Source: UBA11986 sp963734955 (GTDB taxonomy: Bacteria > Bacteroidota > Ignavibacteria > UBA10030 > UBA6906). Taken from it: 64,000 nucleotides of DNA. Location of the stretch: contig CAVTJO010000008.1 of the NCBI GenBank assembly GCA_963734955.1, forward strand, positions 310,001 through 374,000. The letters are read 5' to 3'. The notes under the pieces are model-generated. The model had not been told where the DNA came from. It was given only the letters and a program-made list of their open reading frames with translations, and made no database searches. Position 1 is the stretch's first letter. Every line of letters starts with the position of its first letter. Made by a program: the position numbers and the translations under genes. Shown in pieces: positions 16,231-24,994 of the stretch.

Positions 16231-18072
16231 CTATTTCCCGAGTATCATCGATACCCCCTCGATCCTGCCCATGGGGGCGGAGAGTTGAACGCCAGCGACC
16301 TCACCCTTGATGAATTCGTAGGTCTCTCTGGCAATCTTCACGCCTTCCATGAAGCCCTCCTCTTTTGTCGTGGTCTTCCGCATCCGTTCCATGATATCGG
16401 GGGGCACGCTGGCGCCCGGGACTTCGTTGTTCATGAATTCTGCATTACGATAAGAGACGAGCGGCCATATCCCGCACAGCAGCGGGAGACGTACATGAGT
16501 GATCCGTTTCAGAAACCGTTCGAGTATCCGGATGTCGAATACCGGCTGAGTAACGATGTATTCCGCGCCGGCTTCGATCTTCCAGTCCAGGCGACGGATT
16601 TCTTCGTCGAGATTGATTGCCCCGGGGTTCACTCCCACTCCCGTGAGGAATCCGGTTGGGTCGCCGATGGGGTTGCCGGCGAGATCGAGTCCGTGATTCA
16701 ATCGATTGATGATGTTGACGAGTCCAATCGCATCCACGTCGAAGACCGCTGTGGCATCGGGGTAGTTGCCGAGTTTCGGCGGATCTCCTGTGATGGCAAT
16801 GAGATTCCGAATGCCCAACGCCCAGGCACCGAGCAGGTCTGACTGCATGCCGATGACGTTCCGGTCGCGACAAGCAAAATGAAGAACGGGCTCAATGCCA
16901 ACCTCCCTCTGGAAAATGGTTGCCATCGCAAGTGCCGACATTCTTGCCGAAGCCCTGGGTCCATCCGGGATATTGATTGCATCCACGCCAAAGTGGAAGA
17001 GTTGTCGCGCCTTGGCGACCTCCTTGGCAGGCGATACTCCTTTTGGAGAAACCAGCTCAACAAGCGTCACAAATTCCTGGCGGAGAAGCTTGTTCGCAAA
17101 TCTTGACTTCTCGTTCAGAGGATACACCTTGACTGCTTCCGGTGCCGTCACTTTCAATTCCCCGGCCTTTACATCCATCCGTTTCGCAGGTTGCAGAGCC
17201 TGGACTGCGCGCCTGATAGCCCGGATGTGGTTCGGGTTGGTGCCGCAGCATCCGCCGACGATCACCGCGCCTGTTTGAATGAATCTCTTCGAGTATTCGG
17301 CCACATATTCCGGGGATGTCATGTAGATGTTTCTTCCGCCGATATTCTGCGGGAGGCCCGCGTTCGGTTGAACGGAGACGGGTAGCTCCGTCATGGTGCG
17401 CAAGTCTTCAAGGGCTTCCAGCATTGCTTTCGGACCGACAGAGCAGTTCAGTCCGATTGCATCGACCCTGCAGTCTGCCACACCTACAACAAAACTCTGC
17501 AGGGAGGCGCCGCTGAGAAGCCTGCCGTCATCATTGATCGTCATTTGCGCGATGAGAGGGATGTCTCCACTCAGTTCCCTCACAGCCCGAATTGCCTGCA
17601 ACAATTCAGCGACGAGACTGAATGTTTCGAGAATGATGAGATCGACGCCGCCGTCGAGCAATCCTTTGATCGGTTCCTTGAACGCATCCTTCGCTTCATC
17701 GAACGACATTTTTCCGAGGGGCTCGATCTGAACACCAAGCGGTCCAACCGATCCGGCAACAAACGTCTTCTCCTGTGCAACCTTCCTGGCCAGTTGCGCA
17801 CCCTTCAGGTTGATTTCATAAACCTTCCCTTCCAGCCCGTGGGGTGCCAGCTTGAACCGGTTCGCGCCGAACGTATTGGTTTCAATAACATCTGCGCCAG
17901 CCTTCACGTAGTCCCGGTGGACTTCACTGACGATATCGGGATTGATGAGGTTCAGCTCATCGAAACAGGTGTTGATGAAAATCCCCTTCTCATACAGGTA
18001 TGTGCCGACACCTCCATCGAAAAGGATAATCTCGTTTTGCAGCTTCTCTCGGAAAGTTTTCATGAACGACAT
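16231..18072 (-). CDS. Bifunctional homocysteine S-methyltransferase / methylenetetrahydrofolate reductase
   Basis: The fusion protein has 613 residues from ATG 18072. The N-terminal half is a homocysteine S-methyltransferase domain (ILFDGGVGTYL, ETNTFGANR) whose zinc ligands are Cys in GLNCSVGP and the pair in VGGCCGTNP. The C-terminal half is a MetF-type TIM barrel (VTLVELVSPKG at the start, then NLIAITGDPPKLG and EYIVTQPVFD). It would make 5-methyl-THF and transfer methyl groups to homocysteine, as proposed for Bacillus YitJ-type fusions. The start lies six bases past the ppx stop on the same strand, so the genes are probably co-transcribed. A second homocysteine methyltransferase is encoded at 24995. 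Later ATGs at 18063 are possible starts. Confidence 0.9.
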   Translation of the reverse strand: MSFMKTFREKLQNEIILFDGGVGTYLYEKGIFINTCFDELNLINPDIVSEVHRDYVKAGADVIETNTFGANRFKLAPHGLEGKVYEINLKGAQLARKVAQEKTFVAGSVGPLGVQIEPLGKMSFDEAKDAFKEPIKGLLDGGVDLIILETFSLVAELLQAIRAVRELSGDIPLIAQMTINDDGRLLSGASLQSFVVGVADCRVDAIGLNCSVGPKAMLEALEDLRTMTELPVSVQPNAGLPQNIGGRNIYMTSPEYVAEYSKRFIQTGAVIVGGCCGTNPNHIRAIRRAVQALQPAKRMDVKAGELKVTAPEAVKVYPLNEKSRFANKLLRQEFVTLVELVSPKGVSPAKEVAKARQLFHFGVDAINIPDGPRASARMSALAMATIFQREVGIEPVLHFACRDRNVIGMQSDLLGAWALGIRNLIAITGDPPKLGNYPDATAVFDVDAIGLVNIINRLNHGLDLAGNPIGDPTGFLTGVGVNPGAINLDEEIRRLDWKIEAGAEYIVTQPVFDIRILERFLKRITHVRLPLLCGIWPLVSYRNAEFMNNEVPGASVPPDIMERMRKTTTKEEGFMEGVKIARETYEFIKGEVAGVQLSAPMGRIEGVSMILGK

Positions 18073-18077
18073 CCGGC

Positions 18078-19002
18078 TTATTTTGACAGATTCTGTTCCC
18101 ACTCGCGAACCGCCAGACCGTATCTCACACCCCGTTCGGTCACGATCATTTCGCCGAACTTGTAATGCGCCATAATCTCTCTCAAGATCAACACCCCTGC
18201 GGTGATGATATCATTGCGACCCTGCAGGACCGTGGAGAGGTTCAAGATCTCGCCCGATGCCATTGACCGTAATGTTCTGAAAAGAGCGTAAACACTGTCA
18301 AGTTTCAGGTGGTAGTTAATGATAGCGTCTATGGCGAACTCATGCAACCCTTGGTCAAGGATCGCCAGGGAGGTTGCCGTGCCTGCCACTCCGATAAGCG
18401 TTGTACCTGCAAACTCGAACCCCTTGGGAATTGCCAGCGTTTCTTCGACGAACGTAATTGCTGCCTCAAGTTCCGGATGGGTGGGCGGATCGTGCTTGAA
18501 GAATCGCTCGGTCAGACGGACCGAGCCCATGTCGAGACTGATTCTTTGGGAAACGTTGTGAGCGTTCCCGGTGATTATCTCGGTGCTTCCGCCCCCGATG
18601 TCAACAACTGTTGCTCGTCGAAGTTCCGGTAGACCGCTGATGGCGCCGCGGTAGGTCCAGAACGCTTCATCATCGCCGCTCAATATCTCCAGGTCAAAAC
18701 CAGCCTCCCGCCTGATAAGTCCTGCGAACTCGGACCTGTTATGAGCATCGCGTACCGCGCTCGGTGCCGGCAACAACAACTGTATCCGGCTTGAACGTGG
18801 CATAATGTGTTTGTACTCGGTCAGCACATCAATGACCCTCTGCATCGATTCCGGTTGGAGGTTCCGCTCCGCGTCCACTCCCTGTCCCGAGCCGGGGCAC
18901 TCGTTGCTCGTAGACAAGAGGGCTGACGATTCCCTCCGGGTTGATCTGCGCCACGAGTAGAAGGACAGTGTTCGTTCCTATGTCAATGACTGCCACTTTC
19001 AT
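18078..19002 (-). CDS. Exopolyphosphatase / pppGpp phosphatase (Ppx/GppA family), frameshifted
   Basis: The N-terminus MKVAVIDIGTNTVLLLVA, starting at ATG 19002, is the phosphate-binding loop of the ASKHA-fold Ppx/GppA family. It reads to YEQRVPRLG. The rest of the protein continues in a different frame with GQGVDAERNLQPES and later VVDIGGGSTEII and VAGTATSLAIL. Joining the frames after RLG gives RLGQGVD, exactly the family pattern (RLGxGVD). One extra base near 18883-18890, next to a CCC run (GGG on the coding strand), explains the break. The full length would be about 307 residues, normal for the short form. The gene overlaps prmA by ATGA and is followed closely by the methyltransferase fusion. 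It is either an assembly error or a recent inactivation. Confidence 0.85.
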
Positions 19003-19856
19003 CGGGGGCCAGAGACAAACGCCCACCACTCGTTTTCGCTCATCTCCTCACGGAGTTCCAGATTGCAGTTGGACACTGTACTGATGATCTGTTCCCGGTC
19101 CGAACCAAGTAAACCGGAAAGTATCATCAAGCCATCCGGTGCAAGGCGTTCTTTCATGTCTTGTAGCATCTGCTCAATGACATTCAACTGAATGTTGGCG
19201 ACGATCATATCGAATCGGCAGGACGGGATGGATGAGAGTTCGCCATGGACGACATGCACCGTGTTCCCGACATGATTGAGTCTGCAGTTCTCCACCGCAT
19301 TGTCATACGACCATTCGTCAACATCCACGGCGACAGCTGAGGCAGCTCCAAGTTTCACGCCGACAATGGCAAGGATTCCCGTACCGGTACCGACATCAAG
19401 CAATGAACAATCCGCTTTCAAGTATTTTTCCATCAGCTTCAGAACTAAACGGGTAGTCTCATGGTATCCTGTCCCGAAAGACATCTTCGGATCGATTGTC
19501 ACGATGATTTGTCCGGGAACCGCATCATACTCGTGCCATGTCGGTTTGATGACGATCCTGTCGGTGACCTGAATGGGTTTGATGGTCTTCTCCCATTCCC
19601 GGTTCCAGTCTAGGCTCTCGATCGTTCGTGCGGTCACCTGCGGCAGGGATGAACTGCTCGGTCGGGCCATCCTGTGGACGGTTGTGCGCACCTCGTCAAG
19701 CATTTCAGGGCTCCAACGACTGCTTTTGATGTAGCATTTCAGCCGTGTATCGTCTTCCCAGAAACCTTCGAACCCCATTTGACTGAGAACACCGATGAGT
19801 TGCTCCACCAGCTCTGCGTCGGCCGTGATTTCAACTTCGGTAAATGACGACGGCAT
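18999..19856 (-). CDS. prmA: Ribosomal protein L11 methyltransferase
   Basis: This 285-residue protein trimethylates L11 in other bacteria. The N-terminal substrate-binding domain contains LIGVLSQMGFEGFWEDD. The linker has WNREWEKTIKPIQVTDRIVIKPTW in the usual form. The Rossmann-type methyltransferase domain has the AdoMet motif LLDVGTGTGILAIVGVKLGA, with MSFGTGYHETTRL just before it and MIVANIQLNVI as the active-site NI motif. Its stop overlaps the ppx start by ATGA, and its start lies four bases from the M28 peptidase stop. These genes form one minus-strand unit. Length and motif order are normal. Confidence 0.95.
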   Translation of the reverse strand: MPSSFTEVEITADAELVEQLIGVLSQMGFEGFWEDDTRLKCYIKSSRWSPEMLDEVRTTVHRMARPSSSSLPQVTARTIESLDWNREWEKTIKPIQVTDRIVIKPTWHEYDAVPGQIIVTIDPKMSFGTGYHETTRLVLKLMEKYLKADCSLLDVGTGTGILAIVGVKLGAASAVAVDVDEWSYDNAVENCRLNHVGNTVHVVHGELSSIPSCRFDMIVANIQLNVIEQMLQDMKERLAPDGLMILSGLLGSDREQIISTVSNCNLELREEMSENEWWAFVSGPR

Positions 19857-19859
19857 ACG

Positions 19860-20837
19860 CTATGGTGCCTGGGTGTAGACAACGTGGGTCACTACTGTAC
19901 CTACGGCTTCAAGGCTTTCCGCGCTGCAATTTTCCGGGACATCATTGTGGGAATGCCAGAAACGGTTGGTGGGATCGGGATAGTTGAAGTCGATGAGGTC
20001 GATCGTCTTGATGCCGACTTCATTGAGAGGGAGGTGGTCGTCGGTGATCATTTCCCCGGCTTCGTCGATGAACTGCGGGTAGCCCAACTCATGCGCCGTA
20101 CGCCACACCAGGTCAACAATGTCGGGGGCATACGCAACAGAGTGCTGCTCCTTGGGAATGTCGAGAAATTTATCGCCGATCATGTCGAGCAGTATGCCAA
20201 ATCGCGGATTGTAGTCTGCGGGCTTGTGAGAAGCAAAGTACTTCGAGCCGATGAGGTATCGATCGAGGTCGCTTTCCATGCCGTAGTCTTCACCATCGAG
20301 AAGCACGAGGTCAACACCGATCGGGGGAGGAGATTGTTTGAGCAGTGAGGCCAATTCGAGCAGTACGGCAACGCCACTGGCACCGTCATTAGCCCCGATG
20401 ATTGGCTCATGACGGCGCTTCTTATCCTCGTCGTTGTCAGCTCTCGGTCGTGTATCCCAGTGCGCACAAAGCAGTACGCGGCTCGTGGCCTCGGGTTTGA
20501 ACGACGCAATGATGTTGGTAAGATGGAATCGCTCACCGCTGTATCCCGTGTATTCGAATTCCTGGAGCTTTACGTTCGCGGCATACCTTCGCATTTCCCC
20601 GCTCAGGAATTCGAGACACTCTGCATGCCCTGAGGATCCGGGGTTTCTGGGGCCGAACTTCGTCTGTTTGACCAGAAGTTCGAATGCCTTCGCGCCGCTG
20701 AAGGTTGGAGTCTGCATCTTTGTTTGCGCGGAAGTGGGGGCCGGACGTGTCTCACTTTGCGCAACAGGCTTTGGTTGCTCTTTGGTGCATCCGACAACAA
20801 GGAGAACGGATGTTACTGAGGCGAGGAGTGCATTCAT
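19860..20837 (-). CDS. M28 family zinc peptidase lipoprotein (glutaminyl cyclase-like)
   Basis: The 325-residue protein starts at ATG 20837, because this start gives a lipoprotein signal (MNALLASVTSVLLVVGC) with the lipobox cysteine at residue 17. A frame from 20921 would hide it. The catalytic domain has the M28 zinc pattern: LLCAHWDTRP, ANDGASGVAVLLELA, LLDGEDYG, MIGD and the late DFNYPDPTNRFWHSHNDVPE. This arrangement, with FWHSHNDVPE, is the version seen in bacterial glutaminyl-peptide cyclotransferase-like and aminopeptidase-like M28 proteins. It would act in the periplasm or at the outer membrane. Aminopeptidase and cyclase activities cannot be told apart from sequence alone. Confidence 0.88.
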   Translation of the reverse strand: MNALLASVTSVLLVVGCTKEQPKPVAQSETRPAPTSAQTKMQTPTFSGAKAFELLVKQTKFGPRNPGSSGHAECLEFLSGEMRRYAANVKLQEFEYTGYSGERFHLTNIIASFKPEATSRVLLCAHWDTRPRADNDEDKKRRHEPIIGANDGASGVAVLLELASLLKQSPPPIGVDLVLLDGEDYGMESDLDRYLIGSKYFASHKPADYNPRFGILLDMIGDKFLDIPKEQHSVAYAPDIVDLVWRTAHELGYPQFIDEAGEMITDDHLPLNEVGIKTIDLIDFNYPDPTNRFWHSHNDVPENCSAESLEAVGTVVTHVVYTQAP

Positions 20838-21003
20838 CGAGTTTCTTACAGCCTGCCAGGAAATGAGTACGCTGCAAAAAGTACACAAATCACGTCCAAA
20901 TTGCAAAGAGTGCGAGTGCAACTTTTTCGTGCATCCTGTCGTCTAACAAACAGACTCCAGCCAATGCGTTCATTCACTGCTTCAATCTGAAGAAAGGAAA
21001 GCC

Positions 21004-21915
21004 ATGAAGCGCCTTGCTGTGTTTGCGGCCTTGGTCGCGCTCGTATCATTCTTCACCGTTCCGGTTTCCAGTGGCGCGGAAAAAAAGTTTGAGAAAAAAT
21101 TTTCAGCATCACCGGGAGGAACTCTCACCATGAAAACCGATGTTGGTGACGTTGAAATCTCCGGGGCTGCTGGAAGCGAGGTTTCTATCGAGGCAGTGAT
21201 TCGGGGCAGGGAGCGGGATGTTGATGGATTTGATATTTCGGCGTGGCAAAACGATGGGGGGGTTGAAGTGAAGGGAAAGAGCAAGCACTCACGTTGGTTC
21301 TCCTGGTTCGGCGATAGTCCCGAGGTGCGATTCACGATCAAAGTCCCCCGTGAATACAATGTTCAAATCCATACATCCGGAGGTGGCATTGTGCTGTCAG
21401 GTTTGAAGGGGAGAGCCCAGGGGGAAACCTCGGGTGGTGACCTGAATCTCCATGACCTCGAGGGTCCTGTGAAACTGGAGACATCCGGCGGGAGAATCTC
21501 CGCTGAAAGACTGATGGGAGACATTCACCTTGAGACGTCCGGAGGAGACATCCAGATTGCCACAATCACCGGCAACCTCGATGTGAGTACTTCCGGGGGG
21601 AACATCAAGATTGCGGATGTTGATGGCAAAGTCAACGCAGAGACTTCGGGTGGAGATGTTGTTCTGAGTGTAAAGAATGAGAACAAGGGAATCCATGCAG
21701 AAACATCCGGTGGCGATATCGATATTCTGGTACCTGCGAATATTTCCGCCACGATTGACGCGTCCACAACAGGAGGCGATGTACGATGCGACCTTCCGGT
21801 GACCATGTCCGGGAAATTCGGCGAGAGCAGGATTCGGGGGACAGTGAATGGTGGTGGTAACGCGATTCGCGCAAGCACCTCCGGCGGAAACGTGAGGATT
21901 CGTACCGGCGATTGA
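21004..21915 (+). CDS. Secreted DUF4097 beta-helix-like protein
   Basis: The 303-residue protein has a signal peptide (KRLAVFAALVALVSFFTVPVSSGA). About ten strand-turn units follow that reuse the motif ETSGGDI or variants (TSGGRIS, TSGGDIQ, STSGGNIK, ETSGGDVVL, STSGGNVRI). This is the pattern of DUF4097, a right-handed beta-stranded repeat fold. AGGAAAG lies close to the ATG. DUF4097 proteins are often cell-envelope proteins near sensor or regulator genes, and their molecular role is unknown. Two hairpins separate it from the NfeD gene, so it is probably its own transcription unit. Confidence 0.85.
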   Translation: MKRLAVFAALVALVSFFTVPVSSGAEKKFEKKFSASPGGTLTMKTDVGDVEISGAAGSEVSIEAVIRGRERDVDGFDISAWQNDGGVEVKGKSKHSRWFSWFGDSPEVRFTIKVPREYNVQIHTSGGGIVLSGLKGRAQGETSGGDLNLHDLEGPVKLETSGGRISAERLMGDIHLETSGGDIQIATITGNLDVSTSGGNIKIADVDGKVNAETSGGDVVLSVKNENKGIHAETSGGDIDILVPANISATIDASTTGGDVRCDLPVTMSGKFGESRIRGTVNGGGNAIRASTSGGNVRIRTGD

Positions 21916-21941
21916 TCCAATGCCTGTGGTGGGAACATGCG

Positions 21942-21974
21942 AGCCCGCTCGTCCTTCTGACGGCCGGGCTTTGC
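21942..21974 (+). terminator. Probable terminator after the DUF4097 gene
   Basis: AGCCCGCTCGTC (21942-21953) pairs with GACGGCCGGGCT (21959-21970) with one mismatch and one G-U pair. The loop is five bases. The T tract is short (TT), so efficiency is uncertain. Confidence 0.5.
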
Positions 21975-22039
21975 CATGCGTGGGTTGCTGTTACTTGTAT
22001 TTTGATTTGCACCTTCCTACATTTGTTCAGCCAATCCGG

Positions 22040-22066
22040 GATGCGGACTGACCGGTCCGCATCTTT
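22040..22066 (+). promoter_or_regulatory. Perfect 9-bp hairpin upstream of the NfeD gene
   Basis: GATGCGGAC (22040-22048) and GTCCGCATC (22055-22063) form a perfect stem with a six-base loop, followed by TTTCC. It may be a second terminator for the upstream gene or a leader structure 70 bp before the NfeD-like gene. Confidence 0.45.
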
Positions 22067-22134
22067 CCGTTCTTCCACTTCACATCCGGTAATCTGCCGT
22101 ACAGGAACTCGAACATTTCGCCGGGAGATTCTTC

Positions 22135-22680
22135 ATGCTTATCTTCATCGCAATTGCAATAGGCTCGTTCATCTTTCTTGCCGGGTCGTTCCTGTTTGGG
22201 CACGATCACGACATGGGACATGATGGCGATGCCGGCCATGATTCAGATGGGCACGACATTGGGCATGATCTGGAGCCGACCATCAGTTTCTTTTCCGTCA
22301 AGGTGCTGGCAACGTTGACCATGGGGTTCGGGGCTGCCGGTGCCATTGCACGCCAATACGGTGCGGACTATCTCGTTGCCTCGCTCTGGGGTCTTGGCTC
22401 CGGTATTGCATTATCACTCATCATGTACTTCGTCCTTGATATCGTTTACAAGCAGCAGTCATCGTCGCTGGTCGAAACATCGTCCGCCATCGGACAAACG
22501 GGAACCGTCACGGTTTCGATCGATGCCCATGCAACCGGCGAAGTGGGTGTGGATGTCTCCGGAAGGTACATGACGTATCTTGCGAAATCCTCCACGGCTA
22601 GGGCCATCCCCAAAGGTGCTACTGTCAAGGTGGTGAACGTCGTGGGGAGTGAACTGATTGTCGAAGAGGCGGGGAAGTAG
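22135..22680 (+). CDS. NfeD-like membrane protein with a His/Asp-rich loop
   Basis: This 181-residue protein has a first membrane helix (about 2-21) and then a loop (22-46) made largely of GHD repeats, with about seven His and ten Asp. Two further hydrophobic segments follow (about 52-68 and 79-100). The C-terminal soluble domain (SAIGQTGTVTVSIDAHATGEVGVDV to VGSELIVEEA) has the OB-fold pattern of NfeD. NfeD proteins are partners of flotillins and other SPFH proteins, and a flotillin gene follows 62 bp downstream. GGGAG precedes the ATG. The His/Asp loop is unusual and could bind metal ions. Confidence 0.82.
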   Translation: MLIFIAIAIGSFIFLAGSFLFGHDHDMGHDGDAGHDSDGHDIGHDLEPTISFFSVKVLATLTMGFGAAGAIARQYGADYLVASLWGLGSGIALSLIMYFVLDIVYKQQSSSLVETSSAIGQTGTVTVSIDAHATGEVGVDVSGRYMTYLAKSSTARAIPKGATVKVVNVVGSELIVEEAGK

Positions 22681-22742
22681 GATTCTCGATATTGGTTCTT
22701 TTCTGACTCGATAAACTCAGACGACACAAAGGAGATTTCAGA

Positions 22743-24323
22743 ATGGGCGAATTGATAGTTCCGATCATGATCATCCTCCTTGCCATTGCGTTCATCATCG
22801 TGATGAGGGTGATTGCCAGCAGGTACAAGAAGATTCCCCCGAACGCAGTCGGGATTTTTTATGGTAGAAAGTACTCGACGAAGGATCCCGCGACCGGTCG
22901 GGTGCAGACGCTCGGGTTCAAGGTCGTGGGTGGCGGAGGGAGAATTCTGATGCCATTCGTTGAATCGTACCAGGAGATGTCCACGGCAGCCTTTCAGACG
23001 GAGATCGATGAAAAAGGGATTCCGAACCAGGACAACGTGAAGATCAATGTGAAAGGGATCGCCACGTGCAAGATCTCCATTGTCCCTGAAGACATGATCA
23101 ACGCGGCGCAGTCATTTCTTGGAAAGAGCAATGATGAGATCAAAGCGTTTGTTCAGAATATTCTGAAAGGTCATCTGCGTTCAATCATTGGGAAGCTTAA
23201 CATCGAGGGGCTATTGAGGGAGAGAGATGCCTTCAACAAGAAGGTGGTGGAGGAATCGTCCGAGGAACTGAAGAGGCTCGGCATTCAAATCATCACACTC
23301 GTCATCCAGGATGTGAACGATGAATACGGATACATCGACGCGCTTGGCAAACGAGCTGTGGCCGAGGCCGTGAGAGATGCAAATATCAAGGTTGCGGAGG
23401 CAGACAGGGATGCCGGCATAAAAGTCAGCACCGCGCAACGGGAAGCGGCAATGGTGAAGGCGGGCAACGAGGCATCGATTGCACAGGCGGAGATGGAGCG
23501 TGATGTAAAAAAGGCGGAATTCAAAGTGAAGGCCGACTCCAAGAAAGCCGAGGCAGACAAGGCGATGGACATTGCCCTTGCCGATCAGGAGAAGACGCTC
23601 AGGGTCAAACAGGCCGAGCGGGATGCTGCCGAACGTGAGGCGCAGATCAAGGTGCAGGAAAAAGAAGCGCAGCGGATGCAGCAACAACTGGAAGCGACCG
23701 TGGTCAAACAGGCCGAGGCCGAGAGGCAGCGCAGGGTCATCGAGGCCGACGCTGCGAAACAGCAGAAGATACTTGAAGCTGAGGCCGAGATGCAGAAGCT
23801 GATGAAGGAGGCTGAAGGTCGCAAGAACGCAGATACGTTTATTGGGGAAGGCGAGGCGGCGAAGACCCGTGCGACCCTGCTCGCATTGGCCGAGGGCGAG
23901 GCAGCAAAGAAAAAGCAGGCCCTGATTGCTGAAGCGGAAGGAACCAGCGAGCTCGCCGCTGCACTTGCGAAGATGACGACTGACGCGAAACTCATCCTGA
24001 TTCTCGACAGGTTGCCCTTGCTGTTGGACAAGGGCGGCGACGCACTTTCGAAGGTTGCCGAATCGGTATTCTCCAGCGTTGCAGCGCCGCTCGGAAGCAT
24101 TGACAAACTCGAGATCGTTGACATGGGGAGCGGCCGTGGCCTCGAGAACCTGAGCTCCGTCGTTCCCAATACCGTCTTCAGGACGATTGCTGCCGCCAAG
24201 GCGCAAGGCATCGACATAACAAAGTTGTTGAAGTTTCTCGGAGTCGATATCGAGGAAGCGTTGAGGATGGTTGGCCAAACACCTCCTCCGGAGACCCCGC
24301 CCGAACCCAAGAAAAGAACATGA
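22743..24323 (+). CDS. Flotillin-like SPFH protein
   Basis: The 526-residue protein starts behind AAAGGAGAT. An N-terminal hydrophobic anchor (LIVPIMIILLAIAFIIVMRV) is followed by the SPFH/band-7 domain (about 30-215, with VGGGGRILMPFVESYQEMS and QDNVKINVKGIATCKI). A long Ala/Glu/Lys-rich coiled coil follows (about 215-420, many AEAE and EAEA stretches), then a C-terminal oligomerisation region. This is the architecture of flotillin/YuaG, which forms membrane microdomains. The neighbours, an NfeD protein upstream and a carbonic-anhydrase-like protein 12 bp downstream, suggest one operon. The NfeD pairing is standard, and the third gene is not. Confidence 0.93.
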   Translation: MGELIVPIMIILLAIAFIIVMRVIASRYKKIPPNAVGIFYGRKYSTKDPATGRVQTLGFKVVGGGGRILMPFVESYQEMSTAAFQTEIDEKGIPNQDNVKINVKGIATCKISIVPEDMINAAQSFLGKSNDEIKAFVQNILKGHLRSIIGKLNIEGLLRERDAFNKKVVEESSEELKRLGIQIITLVIQDVNDEYGYIDALGKRAVAEAVRDANIKVAEADRDAGIKVSTAQREAAMVKAGNEASIAQAEMERDVKKAEFKVKADSKKAEADKAMDIALADQEKTLRVKQAERDAAEREAQIKVQEKEAQRMQQQLEATVVKQAEAERQRRVIEADAAKQQKILEAEAEMQKLMKEAEGRKNADTFIGEGEAAKTRATLLALAEGEAAKKKQALIAEAEGTSELAAALAKMTTDAKLILILDRLPLLLDKGGDALSKVAESVFSSVAAPLGSIDKLEIVDMGSGRGLENLSSVVPNTVFRTIAAAKAQGIDITKLLKFLGVDIEEALRMVGQTPPPETPPEPKKRT

Positions 24324-24335
24324 TGCGAAACACCA

Positions 24336-24839
24336 ATGGCCGAGGAAACATCAGACAAGAAGACCTATGAAAGTGTGAATGCACAGCCGGTCGCGATCGT
24401 GATTCATTGCAGCGATCCCCGGTTTCAAAAGGCATTCAGAGAATTCGTCACAGGGGAGCTGAATCTCCCGGAAGGCAGCTATGTTCCCTTCGCGATCTCC
24501 GGCGGTGTGGCGTCACTTTCGGAGCCGCTGAAGCTGCCCAAGGAATTCAAGTTCATGAAAGATCGGATTGCATTGTTTCTCGGCCTCTTTCATTCGATCA
24601 CGCGGATTATCCTTATCAATCACGAGGACTGCAGACACTATGATGCAATGAAGGACATTATCGGGGAGCTCTTCCTGCGTCATGCCCCGACGATGGCGGA
24701 GAGACAGCAAAAGGATCTGCTGGGCGTTGCCAGGACCTTGCTGAATATCTTCGAGCCTGGCCTGAGATTGGAATTGTACTACGCACGGTTCTTGAATCCC
24801 GATCACAAGCAGATCGTTTTCGAAGAGATCAAAGGATGA
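24336..24839 (+). CDS. Beta-carbonic-anhydrase-like zinc protein
   Basis: This 167-residue protein carries CSDPRF (Cys25, Asp27, Arg29) and NHEDCRHY (His96, Cys99). Together these reproduce the Cys, Asp-Arg dyad and HxxC zinc site of beta-carbonic anhydrases. The rest is shorter than and different from classical enzymes (usually around 200 residues or more), so it fits a diverged putative carbonic anhydrase family. It lies 12 bp after the flotillin gene without its own visible ribosome site, so co-expression is likely. It has no signal peptide. Whether it hydrates CO2 or serves another zinc-dependent role is open. Confidence 0.72.
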   Translation: MAEETSDKKTYESVNAQPVAIVIHCSDPRFQKAFREFVTGELNLPEGSYVPFAISGGVASLSEPLKLPKEFKFMKDRIALFLGLFHSITRIILINHEDCRHYDAMKDIIGELFLRHAPTMAERQQKDLLGVARTLLNIFEPGLRLELYYARFLNPDHKQIVFEEIKG

Positions 24840-24900
24840 ACGTACTTCATGACATGATTTGAGAGTGGGCAACCACGGGATTTCTGCCCTGTGGATACGG

Positions 24901-24934
24901 GAGCCGGTTCCAGATGGAATCGGCTCTTGTGTTT
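24901..24934 (+). terminator. Strong intrinsic terminator after the flotillin operon
   Basis: GAGCCGGTTCC (24901-24911) pairs with GGAATCGGCTC (24916-24926) over eleven pairs with one G-U and a four-base loop, followed by TTGTGTTT. It separates the flotillin unit from the next gene and overlaps a possible upstream start at 24914 of that gene. Confidence 0.8.
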
Positions 24935-24994
24935 CTGGACACTTCTCAATATGTTTATTCGAAACCGATTCCTTCATTCGGTGAGGGTTGCGCG

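Noticed and set aside
23211..24278. 355-codon minus-strand frame over the flotillin coiled coil
   Set aside because: It is a shadow of the Ala/Glu/Lys-rich repeat on the plus strand, giving a Leu/His-rich product with no features.
24914..24994. Upstream extension of the stand-alone homocysteine methyltransferase
   Set aside because: It begins inside a strong terminator hairpin and adds no family residues.
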